Positions 27,434-38,176 of a stretch of 64,000 nt of DNA are shown here, piece after piece. The position numbers were made by a program, and so were the translations under genes. The notes beneath the pieces were generated by a model, which was not told where the DNA came from, made no database searches, and saw nothing but the letters and a program-made list of their open reading frames with translations. The number at the start of each line of letters is the position of its first letter. Position 1 is the first letter of the stretch. Source of the DNA: Emticicia sp. BO119 (GTDB taxonomy: Bacteria; Bacteroidota; Bacteroidia; Cytophagales; Spirosomataceae); assembly GCF_013912375.1 (NCBI RefSeq), contig NZ_JACETV010000012.1, positions 47,909-111,908 of the forward strand. The letters run 5' to 3'.

Positions 27434-28331
27434 AATGCAGGGTATTTAATGCTTTTTAAAATGGCCAGATATAATTTTTTTGTTTTAAACTAAACGATAA
27501 TTGCCGATAAATCCAATCAGTTTTAAATATTATTAGGCTTCGGTACCTTTGAAGTATAGGTTTAATACTGATACTTTTAAACTAACTATCTATAAGCAGA
27601 ATAGTTTTTTGTAGTAAAAATTAAAGCCTCGGAAAGGAGAATAATTGGGGCATAGTTTCCATTTTCAAATTAAAACAGAGGAAGGTAACCCAGTTTTAAT
27701 AAAAAATGTGATGAAATGCACAATTACCAAAGAGAGTATAATAGGTTACTCAATTGTTGTAAGAACTGCGATTCATCACATTTATGTTTCATTCCGGATG
27801 CTTACTGTTTGAATTTGAACCATTACTGGTTTTTCTGTTTGGCATTGTCGGAATGTGTATTCTACAAAGCAATAGCAAAAATGCTGTGCCAATTTAAATC
27901 CTTAAAAAGTGGATACAGTTTTTTGAGGGGGTTTTTCCTCAAAGTGGTGAAAATTTTACATTTTGATAGTCAATAACGTTTTTTCTGGAAGAAAATGATA
28001 ACACTTATGCACAAAACGTTTATTATAAGTATTTTGGGCTGAAGAGTAAATTTTTTGACTTATTGAGAAGAATTGCGCTTATTTTTTATGGGTAGTCACT
28101 TATAAACCAATTGTTTTTATTTATTCTCTACACATAATGCCGTTTTGCACATATTTTTGGATAAAAGGGCTCTATTTTCAATAAAATGAGCTGAGAAATT
28201 ATGTTTTTTAGCTCATTTTATTGAAATTTGGTTCTTACAATTCAATCAACTGGCAGGTTATACCAGTTAATTATTACAATATATTTTATTCACACAAGTT
28301 ATAAATAGATAGCCCTCACTTAGAAGGACAA
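27434..28331. other. Long intergenic region before the phytochrome operon
   Basis: No convincing gene lies in these 898 nt. A Cys-rich frame at 27716-27976 has no recognisable domain and I reject it. The region holds a perfect TACCTTTG box on the + strand (27544-27551), whose target is unclear, and the large inverted repeat at 28176-28226. Confidence 0.5.
28176..28226. repeat. Perfect 17-bp inverted repeat upstream of the phytochrome operon
   Basis: TTTCAATAAAATGAGCT (28176-28192) pairs with 28210-28226 across a 17-nt loop. It ends about 105 nt before the response regulator ATG. It could be a terminator of upstream transcription, a structured leader or an operator. It has no typical T-run of its own. 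Confidence 0.6.
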
Positions 28332-28772
28332 ATGAAAATTAAAAACTACAATATTTTCTATACAGACGATGATTCGGATGACAAGGAAATCTTTAAAGAA
28401 ATCATCAACGAACTTCACCCCGATTTTTCTATTGAGTTTCAAAGCGACGGCTCAGAGTTATTGGATCGCTTGAAAGAAATTGACTACAAACCGGATATTG
28501 TGTTTCTTGATATTAACATGCCGTTTGTTGATGGCTTTCAGGTTTTATCAGAACTCAGACAAAGTTTGGCTAATAAAGATTTTCCGGTTGTGATTCTTTC
28601 TACTTCTAATGATACTGACGCTATTGCGAAGGCAAAAAATGCAGGTGCTACCTTTTATGTTTGTAAACCAAATTCTTATACAAAATTCAAAGATATTCTT
28701 GCCGAACTATTGGGTTTCAATTGGGCAAATGATATACAATCCCAGCATTTCAAAGACTTTGTTTATGCCTGA
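28332..28772 (+). CDS. Single-domain response regulator of the phytochrome operon
   Basis: The 146-residue protein is a receiver domain alone: acidic pocket TDDDSDD, phospho-acceptor Asp60 in VFLDINMP, ILSTSND and the conserved Lys in YVCKPNS. It is the first gene of an operon with heme oxygenase and bacteriophytochrome, and is therefore the likely phosphate acceptor of that kinase. This rcp-like arrangement is common for bacterial phytochromes. There is no output domain, so the next step is unknown. Confidence 0.9.
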   Translation: MKIKNYNIFYTDDDSDDKEIFKEIINELHPDFSIEFQSDGSELLDRLKEIDYKPDIVFLDINMPFVDGFQVLSELRQSLANKDFPVVILSTSNDTDAIAKAKNAGATFYVCKPNSYTKFKDILAELLGFNWANDIQSQHFKDFVYA

Positions 28773-28808
28773 ACAAAATCTTTGAATACCAAAAGTAAAA
28801 ACTCTGAT

Positions 28809-29390
28809 ATGAACCAAACAGATAATATTCTTGCTCAATTAAGAACCCACACCAGTCTACTACATTCAGCATTAGAACAAACGCCACTGTCTGCCGGGCT
28901 TTTAGATGAGGGGGTTTCGCAGAAAAATTATGTTACTTATCTGCAAAAAATGAGAGAAATAGTGGCTTTTTATGAAGCTGAAATCTTTCCGGTTTTAGAT
29001 GATACTCTTCCGGATTTAACCAAACGGGAAAAGTTATCATTGATTGATAAAGACTTGCATTATCTGTCGGTTGATAGATCAGGTTTACCCGGTTTTGAAA
29101 ACTCAACAGGTGGTAATTCTTCGATAGGTTATGCTATGGGGTGTATGTATGTAATGGAAGGCTCTACATTGGGGGGGAAAGTTATACTGAAACATATTTC
29201 AAAAACCTTAGGAATTGTACCTGAGCAGGGCGGTTCTTATCTTGACGGGTACGGAGATCAGACCGGGCAGTTTTGGAAAATATTTTTGAATATATTGCAG
29301 GAGTATTCGGCAAATAATGACTGCGATAATGAGATTATAGCAGGAGCAAAAGATACTTTTACCTCAATCAAACTTTATTTTGAGCAATAA
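28809..29390 (+). CDS. bphO: Biliverdin-producing heme oxygenase (BphO-like)
   Basis: The protein has 193 residues from the ATG at 28809; an upstream TTG at 28782 would add nine polar residues and is less likely. The proximal heme ligand lies in THTSLLHSALEQ (His19 preferred), and the distal-helix glycines appear in SSIGYAMGCMYVMEGSTLGG. The enzyme opens heme to biliverdin, which is the chromophore of the phytochrome encoded 3 nt downstream. Gene order and motif agree, so the role is firm. Confidence 0.9.
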   Translation: MNQTDNILAQLRTHTSLLHSALEQTPLSAGLLDEGVSQKNYVTYLQKMREIVAFYEAEIFPVLDDTLPDLTKREKLSLIDKDLHYLSVDRSGLPGFENSTGGNSSIGYAMGCMYVMEGSTLGGKVILKHISKTLGIVPEQGGSYLDGYGDQTGQFWKIFLNILQEYSANNDCDNEIIAGAKDTFTSIKLYFEQ

Positions 29391-29393
29391 ATA

Positions 29394-31652
29394 ATGAAAT
29401 TGAAAGATATAGTAAACAGAGAAATTGTTAATCTTACCAATTGCGAGCAAGAGCCAATTCATGTGCCGGGGAGTATTCAGCCACATGGTTTTTTAATTGC
29501 TATAGATACAGATTTTGTAATCAGATATACCAGTGCAAATATCAGCGATTTTTCGGTGCTATCGGTAGAGGAGATCTTACAAAAACCAATTGAAACCCTG
29601 ATAGGAGCAGATCAACTGGCTGAATTTCAATACTATATCAACCATCTTCAGGACAGGCTTACAACACCTCATATTGTTAATATAGAAAATGCCCAGTTTC
29701 AGTGTATTATTCATAAAAGTAATGGCCTGCTGATTTGTGAATTTGAGCCTGTTTCTGAAAATATTCCGAGGGTATCAACTGTCTATGACCAGGCAATTAA
29801 TTTTGCCAGATATATGGGCCAGGCCATGACTTTGCAGCAATTATGCCATAGTGTGGCTACAGAAATAAGGTCATTGACAGGGTATGACCGTGTAATGGTG
29901 TACAGGTTTGATAAAGATTATAACGGAGAGATATTTGCCGAGAGTAAAGTTGATGAACACGAGCCATTTCTTGGGCTACATTATCCACATACCGATATTC
30001 CGGTGCAGGCAAGGCAATTGTATATCAAGAACCTGATAAGGCTGATTGTTGACGTTAATTATGCACCTGTCCCGATTTTTACTAAGGAGAATGCTACAAA
30101 CGAAAGTCTGGACTTAAGTTATTCGACCTTAAGAAGTGTTTCACCGATTCATGTTGAGTATCTGAAAAATATGGGAGTGGGAGCTACACTTACTATATCG
30201 TTGATACATGAGGGTAAACTATGGGGGCTGATAGCCTGTCATCATTATTCGTATAAATACATTGACCATTATACGCGTATTGCTGCCCAGTTACAGGGAC
30301 ATTTCCTTACTTCACAGATTCAGGTAAGAGAAATGGCCGAAGAATATACGGTTGCGGCTAATATTAATAAATCGCTTGAAACTTTGCTTAATCTGACTTT
30401 TTTGCCAGAAAGAGCCTCGTTACAAGAACTGGTACAACAACCGCAAATACTTGAAATTGCCCATGCTGGTGGGGTGGCCATTATTCTGAATGATATAGTA
30501 TATAAAGCCGGGAAAACACCTGACGATTACAGTATATTAAAGATAACAGATTGGGCCAGGCAAAACGCTTCTAAAGGGTTTTATAGTACTTCCGGTTTAC
30601 CGGAACAACTGCCCGAAGCAGAAGAATGGTGTGGAACGGCCTCGGGGATATTGTATTATCAGTTAGGGGTAGTGCATGACGAGACCATCATCTGGTTCAG
30701 ACCTGAAAGTCTGGAAGAAATCAACTGGAGTGGAGACCCTGAAAAGGCTATTGTGAAAGATGCCAATGGACTATCGCCCAGAAAGTCTTTTGAGAAATAC
30801 CAACAGATTGTCAAGTGCCGCTCGCACGAGTGGACAAAGACCGAGCAGACGGCGGCTTCTACTTTCTCTTATTCGTTGCAGAAATTTATTACGCTAATAT
30901 TGCTAACCGAAGAAGAAGCCAGACAGAGGGAACTGACCAAGCAGTTGAAAGAGTCGAATCTTGAACTGGAAAACATCAGCTGGATAAGCACACATGATTT
31001 AAAAGAGCCACTAAGAAAAATTCAATTATTCTCGTCAAGGTTATTGGATTTAGAGAAGGATATATCGCCTGATGTGAGTAATACTTTGAAGAAAATGAAT
31101 GCCTCGGCTAATAAAATGCAACGGCTGATTTCGGATATTACTAATTATTCAAAAATCAGACATTCGGATAAATCATTTGAAAGTATTGATTTATCTGAGC
31201 TGATTGAAAAAGTAAAACAGGGGCTGCATGAAGAAATAGAAGAGAGAAATACCGCCATCAAAACTGAAGGATTATCTTTTGTGAAAGGTATTCCGGTAAT
31301 TGTGCATCAACTGTTCAGTAATCTGATTGGTAATGCTTTGAAGTTTAGCAGAGAAGGTATTCCGGCTGTTATAAGCATTGCACAGGCAGAAAATCCCGTT
31401 CTATCGCCGGAACCTCATGATACCAGACTTTATAGCAAAATTACGATTGCAGATAATGGAATCGGTTTTGAGAATGAGTTCAGCGATAGAATATTCAAGA
31501 TATTTACCCGGCTGCATACGTCAACCAAGTATGAAGGAACAGGAATCGGACTTGCCTTATGCAAGAAAATCATGCAGTTACATAACGGCTATATTTATGC
31601 CGAAGGGGTGAAGAACGAAGGTGCTGTATTTAGTTTGTATTTTCCAGTGTAA
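29394..31652 (+). CDS. bphP: Bacteriophytochrome histidine kinase
   Basis: The 752-residue protein has PAS-GAF-PHY sensing domains and a histidine kinase. Cys17 just before the PAS domain (NLTNCEQEPIHVPGSIQPHG) is the biliverdin attachment site of bacterial phytochromes. The GAF domain has YPHTDIPVQARQLY (the DIP motif at 201-203), and the PHY region follows from about 320 to 510. The kinase has His534 in THDLKEPLRK, an N-box NLIGNALKFS, G1 DNGIGF and G2 GTGIGLAL. It should sense red/far-red light and phosphorylate the receiver encoded at 28332. Biliverdin comes from the adjacent heme oxygenase. Confidence 0.95.
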   Translation: MKLKDIVNREIVNLTNCEQEPIHVPGSIQPHGFLIAIDTDFVIRYTSANISDFSVLSVEEILQKPIETLIGADQLAEFQYYINHLQDRLTTPHIVNIENAQFQCIIHKSNGLLICEFEPVSENIPRVSTVYDQAINFARYMGQAMTLQQLCHSVATEIRSLTGYDRVMVYRFDKDYNGEIFAESKVDEHEPFLGLHYPHTDIPVQARQLYIKNLIRLIVDVNYAPVPIFTKENATNESLDLSYSTLRSVSPIHVEYLKNMGVGATLTISLIHEGKLWGLIACHHYSYKYIDHYTRIAAQLQGHFLTSQIQVREMAEEYTVAANINKSLETLLNLTFLPERASLQELVQQPQILEIAHAGGVAIILNDIVYKAGKTPDDYSILKITDWARQNASKGFYSTSGLPEQLPEAEEWCGTASGILYYQLGVVHDETIIWFRPESLEEINWSGDPEKAIVKDANGLSPRKSFEKYQQIVKCRSHEWTKTEQTAASTFSYSLQKFITLILLTEEEARQRELTKQLKESNLELENISWISTHDLKEPLRKIQLFSSRLLDLEKDISPDVSNTLKKMNASANKMQRLISDITNYSKIRHSDKSFESIDLSELIEKVKQGLHEEIEERNTAIKTEGLSFVKGIPVIVHQLFSNLIGNALKFSREGIPAVISIAQAENPVLSPEPHDTRLYSKITIADNGIGFENEFSDRIFKIFTRLHTSTKYEGTGIGLALCKKIMQLHNGYIYAEGVKNEGAVFSLYFPV

Positions 31653-31668
31653 TGGCTTTTAATCAACA

Positions 31669-31710
31669 GTGCCATGCCTATACTCGTCCAAATTCATAAG
31701 GGCATGGCAC
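31669..31710. terminator. Terminator between phytochrome and TonB-receptor genes
   Basis: A 10-bp perfect stem (GTGCCATGCC at 31669-31678 with 31701-31710) lies between the convergent stops at 31652 and 31721. Confidence 0.6.
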
Positions 31711-31720
31711 GATGGCTTTA

Positions 31721-34183
31721 TCAAAAATCTCCCTCAACTGGCTCTTTGGTTTTCTTCTTAGCCTGGTGTAAGCGGTAGTTGAACGTTAAATTTACTTGTC
31801 GTAATCGACCTTGACCTCTGCCTTCGGTATAGAAATTTACACCTTCTGTAATAGAACGATAAATTCTTGAATTGAAAACGTCACTTACGTTCAATGTAAG
31901 CGTGGCATTGTTTTTCAGGATATCTTTGCTTACTGCTAAGTCCATTACGGCTATCGCTTTTCTGCGCCCTTGCGGTGTTTGTTGTGGCGCTTCGTAATTG
32001 CCTCTTATCTGGAAATCTGTGTTTTTCCAGAACGTGAACCGTGAAGTCAGACGTGTAAACCAGCTATAGGTATCGCTTTTCAGGCTGGCGTCAAAATTAG
32101 CCCCATCAATAATAGCCCGGAAGAAGTTGAAACTGCCATCTATTTTCCACCATTTATAGGGTGATAGAGAGGTAGTAAATTCATAACCGAATGAGTTTTC
32201 GGTTGCCAGGTTTTCAGGACGGGTAAATGAATTACCTGCTCCGTCTAAAGTTCTGATACGAACGATTTTTCCATCAGTAAACCGATAGTATAATGATGAA
32301 CTGATAGATCCATTTTCGAAATATTTGATATGCCCTAACTCATATACATCGGTAAATTCGGGGTTCAGATCAGGGTTACCACTCCAGAAGTTACGGCTGT
32401 CGCTGAAGGTGGAGAATGGACTCAAATCATTGTAAGTCGGGCGGCGGATACGGCGGCTATAACTGATTTGCATTGAATTCTGTTTCGGAAACTCATAGGT
32501 AAGATGTACACTCGGAAACAGGTTGTTGTATTTTCGGGGATTTACCTCATTGGTTTTCTTTAAGGTAGTAGTTACGTTAGTCCACTCGGCACGTACGCCA
32601 ACCTGATAAGAAAACTTATTTACTTTATTGCCTAAAATACCATAAGCAGCGTTGATGTTTTCTTCATAGAGAAAATCGTTTGTAAAGCCCGCAATCGGAA
32701 ACCAGGTACCATCATTGGCTTGTTGGGTTAAAGAGAAATCGTTGGTCATGTCTCGCGAGCTACTTCTGGCTCCTAATTCAAATTTGCCATCTTTGGCAAA
32801 AGGCTGGGTATAGTCTACCTGAAACAACAATTGCTTTTCGGTTTCATAATTAAGAGATCGTTGCAGGGTAGCCGGTATGTCAGAGGCACTTCCATCAGGC
32901 TTAACGGTTTTCTGATTATAGTATTGATCGGAGTCTTCCCAATTGTCTAAATACCTTACATCAGCCGATAACTCATGTCCTTTTCTTTCAAATTTGCGTT
33001 TGTAGGAAATCGCATATTCTGAGTTAGGTTCGGTTTCGGTTTCATCTTGTGTACGATAAGTAATACCAGTAGGGTTATCAAGACTGTTCAGATAATCTCT
33101 ATATCGGATGTCAGAGAAACGCTTGCCTTTACTGATACGCCAAAGATAGGAGCCTGTCAGTACATTGTTTTCGTTAAAGAAATAATCTATCCCTGCTCTT
33201 GCACTATTGTTCTGTCCTTTCAGGTTATGAGTGGAGTTTTGCTGAGTAATACGGGTAGAATCTCCTTTGTACACTTCCTGATATAAAGAGTTTCTGCCGG
33301 GGGTATTTCTATAAGAAGTTGTATAATTCACAAAGAAGTTCAGGTTCTTGCGGCGGTAGTTTACGTTGGCGGCCAAACCAAGATTAATAGGTAAGCCTGT
33401 AATTACATCAAATGAGCCGTTGAAACCCTCTTTGCGTTCCTTTTTCAGGATAATATTAATGATACCACTCATTCCCTCGGCTTCATAGCGGGCTGATGGA
33501 TTGGTAATGATTTCGATTCTTTCAATGCTGCTTCCCTGTAATTGCTGCAAACCACTACCACCTTTGATACTCACGAGACCTGATGGCTTGCCATCTACTA
33601 AAATCCTGACGTTATTACTGCCTCTTAAACTTACATTACCGTCAATATCGACCGATACAGAAGGAACATTGGTAAGAATGTCTACGGCTGTTCCGCCTGC
33701 ATTTGCCAGGTCTTTGCCGACATTAAACACACGTTTGTCAAGAGTCATTTCCATTGAGCTTTTCTCGGCCCTTACTTCTACTTCATCTAATGTCTGGCTT
33801 GAAGTGGCAACCTTCAGAGTGCCTAAATCGTATGGGGAGTTATCGGGTGTCAAAGAAAATACAGGGGTTTTTGTCGCTTTATAGCCGATAAATTCCAGCA
33901 AGGCATAGTAAGTTCCGGCAGGCGCATCAATCGAGAAGTCTCCGGTATCGTTGGTTATATTTCCTGTAACAAATGAGCTGTCGGGTAATTTAAACAGCCG
34001 AACACTGGCATAAGATAGCGGTGCGCCGGACTGCGCATCTATGATTTTTCCTTTGAGTTTTAATTTTCCGGAATTCTGTGCAAACGAAACTTGTGTGAAT
34101 ACGAGACCAAGACACAAACAAACAATGAATGATAATGTTTTTCTGATTAAAAATAATGAGGTGTTTTTTCTAAAGATGTTCAT
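31721..34183 (-). CDS. TonB-dependent-receptor-like outer membrane beta-barrel protein
   Basis: The 820-residue protein has a signal peptide up to about residue 36 (FTQVSFAQ), then a carboxypeptidase-like regulatory domain (LKGKIIDAQSGAPLSYASVRLF..., residues 40-130). A plug follows with VDILTNVPSVSVDIDGNVSLRG, VRILVDGKPSG and IERIEIITNPSARYEAEGMSGIINIILKK. The rest is a large beta-barrel of the 'outer membrane beta-barrel' family. These proteins import or bind unknown substrates at the outer membrane. It lies tandem to a secreted beta-propeller gene 44 nt upstream; a functional link is plausible but unproven. Confidence 0.88.
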   Translation of the reverse strand: MNIFRKNTSLFLIRKTLSFIVCLCLGLVFTQVSFAQNSGKLKLKGKIIDAQSGAPLSYASVRLFKLPDSSFVTGNITNDTGDFSIDAPAGTYYALLEFIGYKATKTPVFSLTPDNSPYDLGTLKVATSSQTLDEVEVRAEKSSMEMTLDKRVFNVGKDLANAGGTAVDILTNVPSVSVDIDGNVSLRGSNNVRILVDGKPSGLVSIKGGSGLQQLQGSSIERIEIITNPSARYEAEGMSGIINIILKKERKEGFNGSFDVITGLPINLGLAANVNYRRKNLNFFVNYTTSYRNTPGRNSLYQEVYKGDSTRITQQNSTHNLKGQNNSARAGIDYFFNENNVLTGSYLWRISKGKRFSDIRYRDYLNSLDNPTGITYRTQDETETEPNSEYAISYKRKFERKGHELSADVRYLDNWEDSDQYYNQKTVKPDGSASDIPATLQRSLNYETEKQLLFQVDYTQPFAKDGKFELGARSSSRDMTNDFSLTQQANDGTWFPIAGFTNDFLYEENINAAYGILGNKVNKFSYQVGVRAEWTNVTTTLKKTNEVNPRKYNNLFPSVHLTYEFPKQNSMQISYSRRIRRPTYNDLSPFSTFSDSRNFWSGNPDLNPEFTDVYELGHIKYFENGSISSSLYYRFTDGKIVRIRTLDGAGNSFTRPENLATENSFGYEFTTSLSPYKWWKIDGSFNFFRAIIDGANFDASLKSDTYSWFTRLTSRFTFWKNTDFQIRGNYEAPQQTPQGRRKAIAVMDLAVSKDILKNNATLTLNVSDVFNSRIYRSITEGVNFYTEGRGQGRLRQVNLTFNYRLHQAKKKTKEPVEGDF

Positions 34184-34226
34184 TTCGGATTGTTAAATAG
34201 AATATAAGGCTGAATAGAATTGTGTG

Positions 34227-35081
34227 TTAATTGACTTTATAGGCCACTACTTTGTTTTTAAGGAAAGTAGGTACAAAGAGCATTTTTTTAGTGGGTATGT
34301 ATTCAAAATCGGCTGTGTTCATAGGTTTATCAATGGTATCTAACAACAAACTTGGTTTGCCATCTGGCGTTACGTGCCATATCCGGCCTCTCCACTCACT
34401 TACAAAATATCCTTTTTTACCATCAGACTCAATGCCGTCAATACCGCTTTTCTCTGTTCCCATGCCTTCGGCAAATTTAGTAAGGTCTTTGGTTTTGGTA
34501 TCGTAGGAGTATAAAATACCCTCTCCATTGCCTATTAACAATTTGCTATTATCATAAAATAAACCATTAGGGTTTTTTAATAAACCACCCTCAAGAATTT
34601 TTTCTAATTTACCATCTTTTAATTTCCAGACACTATTGGCGCGCATATCGGTTACATATAGTGTTTTGTTTTTTTCATCAATCGTAATATCGTTGAGCAT
34701 TTTAGCGTCAGGTACAGTATAATTATTAACTACCTTTCCGGTGGCGAGGTCGATTTCATTTACGGCAAAAAAGCTGGCTGTATATAATTTATTGCCTATT
34801 ATTCCCATTCCTTTTATGGCATTCAGGCCGGGAGTCATGATTCTCTGCTGAATCTTGCCGTCTAAGCCTATTTTAGCTACAAAGCTCTCCTGGTTTTCGG
34901 GTACTGATTTGCCATTGATACACGACACATACAATACATTGTTTTTAGCATCGTATAAGACAGATTCAGGCGTAGTCAAAGTGGTATCTGTTTCCCATAC
35001 CTGTGTTAAAGTAGGGGTTTGGGCTATTACTGAGAAACTCAGAAAAACACAAAGGCAGAAACAAGCGAATAAAGTTTTCAT
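34227..35081 (-). CDS. Secreted SMP-30/gluconolactonase-like beta-propeller
   Basis: The 284-residue protein has a signal peptide (FACFCLCVFLSFSVIAQ). The body shows propeller blades with repeated patterns (TPESVLYDAKNNVLYVS, MLNDITIDEKNKTLYVTDM, KNPNGLFYDNSKLLIGNGEG, NTADFEYIPTKKMLFVPTF). It resembles the SMP-30/gluconolactonase/LRE group, but lactonase activity is not supported by specific residues I can point to. It directly precedes the TonB-type receptor gene on the same strand and is probably co-transcribed. Confidence 0.78.
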   Translation of the reverse strand: MKTLFACFCLCVFLSFSVIAQTPTLTQVWETDTTLTTPESVLYDAKNNVLYVSCINGKSVPENQESFVAKIGLDGKIQQRIMTPGLNAIKGMGIIGNKLYTASFFAVNEIDLATGKVVNNYTVPDAKMLNDITIDEKNKTLYVTDMRANSVWKLKDGKLEKILEGGLLKNPNGLFYDNSKLLIGNGEGILYSYDTKTKDLTKFAEGMGTEKSGIDGIESDGKKGYFVSEWRGRIWHVTPDGKPSLLLDTIDKPMNTADFEYIPTKKMLFVPTFLKNKVVAYKVN

Positions 35082-35832
35082 AAATAAATGGAGGTTGAAT
35101 TGACGTTTAAGAATTTGAATATTACGAATTATTTCACTTTAAGGCAAATAATCTATTAATAAAGTAGACTTTCTAATCTATTAAATCGACCAATGTATGA
35201 AGCAACCCGAAAAGTCGGGTTTATCGCTTGAGCATAGATTTATAAGGATATTTTGGGTGATAATTGATGACAAATCAATTACATAAACCGGAATTTATCC
35301 TGTTTTTAATTGTATTCTGCTTTTAATGATTAGATTTTACCAGATAAGCCGACCCCTTTGGCATGGATTTGATTGACCTTATGAATACACTACCAGGCAA
35401 AGCTATATTTCGGATAATCCTCTTCTTATTTCCTTATGCTTTATGAACCCAAACAATTTATGTCTCTCCTGAAGCTCTGGCTTTGAAATCAGGTTTCCGG
35501 AATGGAGATTTGAGTCAGTAAGTTAATGGGTATAAGATCAGTAATATTCAGCATTTGAGGGAGTATATGAGAAAAAATATTGCCAGCTTATGTGATAATC
35601 CGTAATCAGGCTAAAATGAAAATTATGGTTAAACGGACTTTGCCATTGGGGTAGTTATGGAGTGAGTTTCAGGTATTTTTTATCTGTATTCGATGTATCG
35701 GCAGTGCACAGGAAGAGATTCATATCATAAGTTTCTATTCCACAAATTGAGTATCTTCTTTCACATCATTCAGCTACAATGATATGGTATAGTATTTTTG
35801 CATTGATTGCTACAAATTAAAGACACAACTAT
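35082..35832. other. 751-nt intergenic region, nothing recognised
   Basis: All frames are broken by frequent stops, and no RNA or long repeat is evident. The only candidate signal is a TATTTTTG box at 35793-35800, about 33 nt before the hydrophilic-protein gene. It matches the -7 consensus, but no -33 TTTG sits at the right distance. Confidence 0.45.
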
Positions 35833-36432
35833 ATGAAAGATCAGGATACAAGCTTTTATAGTCAGAGTGACTCGGAAGCAATTGAGCCAAATACATCACA
35901 ACCGGAAAAGACCTGGGATGGGCCAGCTTTAGAACAAGAACGTACTGCTGAAAAAGAGCAGGAGGCGATTAATCAGCGTCTGGCCGATAAAGCAGATAGA
36001 AATGAGGGTTCAGATAACCCACCATTGAGAAGCGAGCTTGATCCGCCAACTGCCCCGGATATAATTCCTGACCAATCGCCGGATGAAATTAATTATCCGG
36101 GTAAACAGGGGTATCCGCGAGTAGAGCAACCTAAGTTCTACGGTTCGTCAATTAGCTCCAGTATGGATACAGGAGGTACTGACTCATCGATAGGCAATGA
36201 AGACCCAAGAGGGGAACACGGGGAAGAAGCGCAGGAGATTCAGCAAAAAGAAGAAGAAGAGAGGCAGGAGAAAATCAAAGAGAAAGAAGCCGATTTGAGA
36301 GAAGCCCGCGAAGGCCGTGAAGAGAGCATCAGGAAATCGGAAGAAGGAAATATCACTGATAACAGAGGGTATAACGAAATCCGTGAAAATTCGCCTGTGA
36401 GCGATGAAAGAGATAAAGAGTTTTTGAATTAG
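35833..36432 (+). CDS. Very hydrophilic, probably disordered protein
   Basis: The 199-residue protein has almost no hydrophobic stretch. It is rich in Glu, Asp, Ser, Gln and Pro and has a charged helical segment near the C-terminus (QQKEEEERQEKIKEKEADLREAREGREE). No domain is recognised. The frame is supported by its promoter-like box, a strong downstream terminator and the absence of a better overlapping frame. A stress-protective role is only a guess from composition. Confidence 0.6.
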   Translation: MKDQDTSFYSQSDSEAIEPNTSQPEKTWDGPALEQERTAEKEQEAINQRLADKADRNEGSDNPPLRSELDPPTAPDIIPDQSPDEINYPGKQGYPRVEQPKFYGSSISSSMDTGGTDSSIGNEDPRGEHGEEAQEIQQKEEEERQEKIKEKEADLREAREGREESIRKSEEGNITDNRGYNEIRENSPVSDERDKEFLN

Positions 36433-36460
36433 ATAGAGTATAAATTTTGATAGATAGCAA

Positions 36461-36494
36461 TAGAAAAGTCTCAGGAATTCCCGAGACTTTTCTA
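36461..36494. terminator. Bidirectional terminator between convergent genes
   Basis: A perfect 12-bp stem (TAGAAAAGTCTC at 36461-36472 with 36483-36494) encloses AGGAATTCCC. The A/T-rich stem ends give U-rich tails on both strands. It separates genes ending at 36432 and 36515. Confidence 0.75.
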
Positions 36495-36514
36495 TTCTGT
36501 GATTTAATACCCAT

Positions 36515-38176
36515 TTATTCTCCGAAAATCTCAGCCGAGAGCTTTGCATCTAAACCATATAAATCATTTCTGAAATTGATTTGCCCGGTGTTATCAACCC
36601 AGCTTGTAAAATAAACAATATAAACAGGTATAGTAGGGTCTACTTTAATACCTGTTTCCTTATCTGTTGCTAATACTTCATTAATTTTCCCGGCATTCCA
36701 CTCTGCCTTATTTTTCAGCAAGTAAACTGCTAACCTTTTTGGGTCTGATAATCGGATACAGCCATGGCTGAACGCTCTCCTTGAATTATTAAATAAGCTT
36801 TTAGCCGGAGTATCGTGCAGATATATATTGTAGCTGTTAGGAAACAGGAATTTTATTTTGCCTAAGGAGTTTCTGTTGCCAGGCCTTTGTCGGATTAAAT
36901 AGGGTACATGATTAGTATAGACACTCCAATCGATAGTTGATGGATTAATAACCTTGCCACCCGACAATACCTCCATATTATTCCGTGTTAGATAACCTGT
37001 TCCATGTTTTAGCTGTGGCAGTATTTCATTGCGAATAATACTTTGAGGAATATTCCAGTATGGGTTGAGAACAATCTGTGAAAGGTTGCCTTTAAAGATA
37101 GTTGTCTGAGAAGCCGTTTTACCTACTACTACATTCATTGTCCATGCTTGCTTACCGTTTTCAAAAACGTGAAGCATATATTCTGGAATATTAATTAATA
37201 AGTGGTCTTTCTCTAATTCTTCGGGTACCCATCTTAAACGTTCCATATTTAGCATTATCTGCCTGATACGATACTTAATTGGCTGATTCATTTCGTTTAA
37301 AGTGGCCTTATCTATAATACCAGATTCTTTTAAACCCATACGATGTTGAAAACGCACCACTGCATTTTTCAAAGAATCTGTAAAGGTCATACTGGTATCC
37401 TGCAATCGGAAATCACCGGTGATAAACAGAGTTTGTTTGGCTACTAAGATACTTGAGTCTCTGTCTCCTGTTACTAATTGTTTTTTAGTAGAGATGATTT
37501 TAGGCCATCCTCCCTTCCGCTCGATATTCCGATAGGCTCTCAGTTTGTCCTTCAGGCGGATGTAGTACAGGTTCACCGGTTCTCTTACTTTTTCTCCCCC
37601 GCTCATGGATACTAATGAATCAAGAAGAAGTTGATAGTTTTTCTTTTTGCGTGGAATAAACCACTCGAGGTCAAGCGGATTTTTAGTAATGCCTCCGTAA
37701 GCTTTTAAAGCATAATTAAAGAAAGTAGTTGTGAGCAATAAATCCAGGCGTTGAACCTCAACCTTATTACCTAAAAATTTTTTCTCGTCACTTTCAGCAC
37801 GGGTAATCAGATTATCTAATTCAACATTCTGAAAACTGCTGTCAGCAAAATCATAAGTATAGCTCTTTAATTGGCTATGAAAGTTCTGGGCGGCATTGTT
37901 TAGTCCGTTTTTACTAAACCATGCCGACTGATAGGAGCGGCGAGCATAAAATTCTTTGACTTCCTCCCGAACCGTATCTTCTGCAGCAAAACTTTTGAAA
38001 AAATTGTTGACAACTACGCTGTCTAACAGAATATCGGTAAAATTCTGTGATGAATAAATACTGGAGTCAGGCAGAATACTTCTGCGTTTTTTTTTGTTTT
38101 TTTTACAACCGGTCAGACAACCAACAACAGTTAATACAATACATAATGCAATGGCAAACTTCTTACCTTTTAGCAT
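36515..38176 (-). CDS. L,D-transpeptidase (YcbB/LdtD-like) lipoprotein
   Basis: The 553-residue protein starts with a lipoprotein-type signal ([19 protein letters not shown]). It has an N-terminal scaffold region, a peptidoglycan-binding motif ([30 protein letters not shown], about residues 270-310) and a YkuD catalytic domain with IYLHDTP and the active-site SHGCIRLS (Cys473). YcbB-type enzymes make 3-3 crosslinks in peptidoglycan. Its ATG lies inside the 3' end of a second L,D-transpeptidase gene (14-nt overlap), so the two are translated together. Confidence 0.88.
   Translation of the reverse strand: MLKGKKFAIALCIVLTVVGCLTGCKKNKKKRRSILPDSSIYSSQNFTDILLDSVVVNNFFKSFAAEDTVREEVKEFYARRSYQSAWFSKNGLNNAAQNFHSQLKSYTYDFADSSFQNVELDNLITRAESDEKKFLGNKVEVQRLDLLLTTTFFNYALKAYGGITKNPLDLEWFIPRKKKNYQLLLDSLVSMSGGEKVREPVNLYYIRLKDKLRAYRNIERKGGWPKIISTKKQLVTGDRDSSILVAKQTLFITGDFRLQDTSMTFTDSLKNAVVRFQHRMGLKESGIIDKATLNEMNQPIKYRIRQIMLNMERLRWVPEELEKDHLLINIPEYMLHVFENGKQAWTMNVVVGKTASQTTIFKGNLSQIVLNPYWNIPQSIIRNEILPQLKHGTGYLTRNNMEVLSGGKVINPSTIDWSVYTNHVPYLIRQRPGNRNSLGKIKFLFPNSYNIYLHDTPAKSLFNNSRRAFSHGCIRLSDPKRLAVYLLKNKAEWNAGKINEVLATDKETGIKVDPTIPVYIVYFTSWVDNTGQINFRNDLYGLDAKLSAEIFGE

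Noticed and set aside
27716..27976. 86-codon Cys-rich + strand frame
   Set aside because: No domain, no operon partner, composition like AT-rich intergenic sequence.
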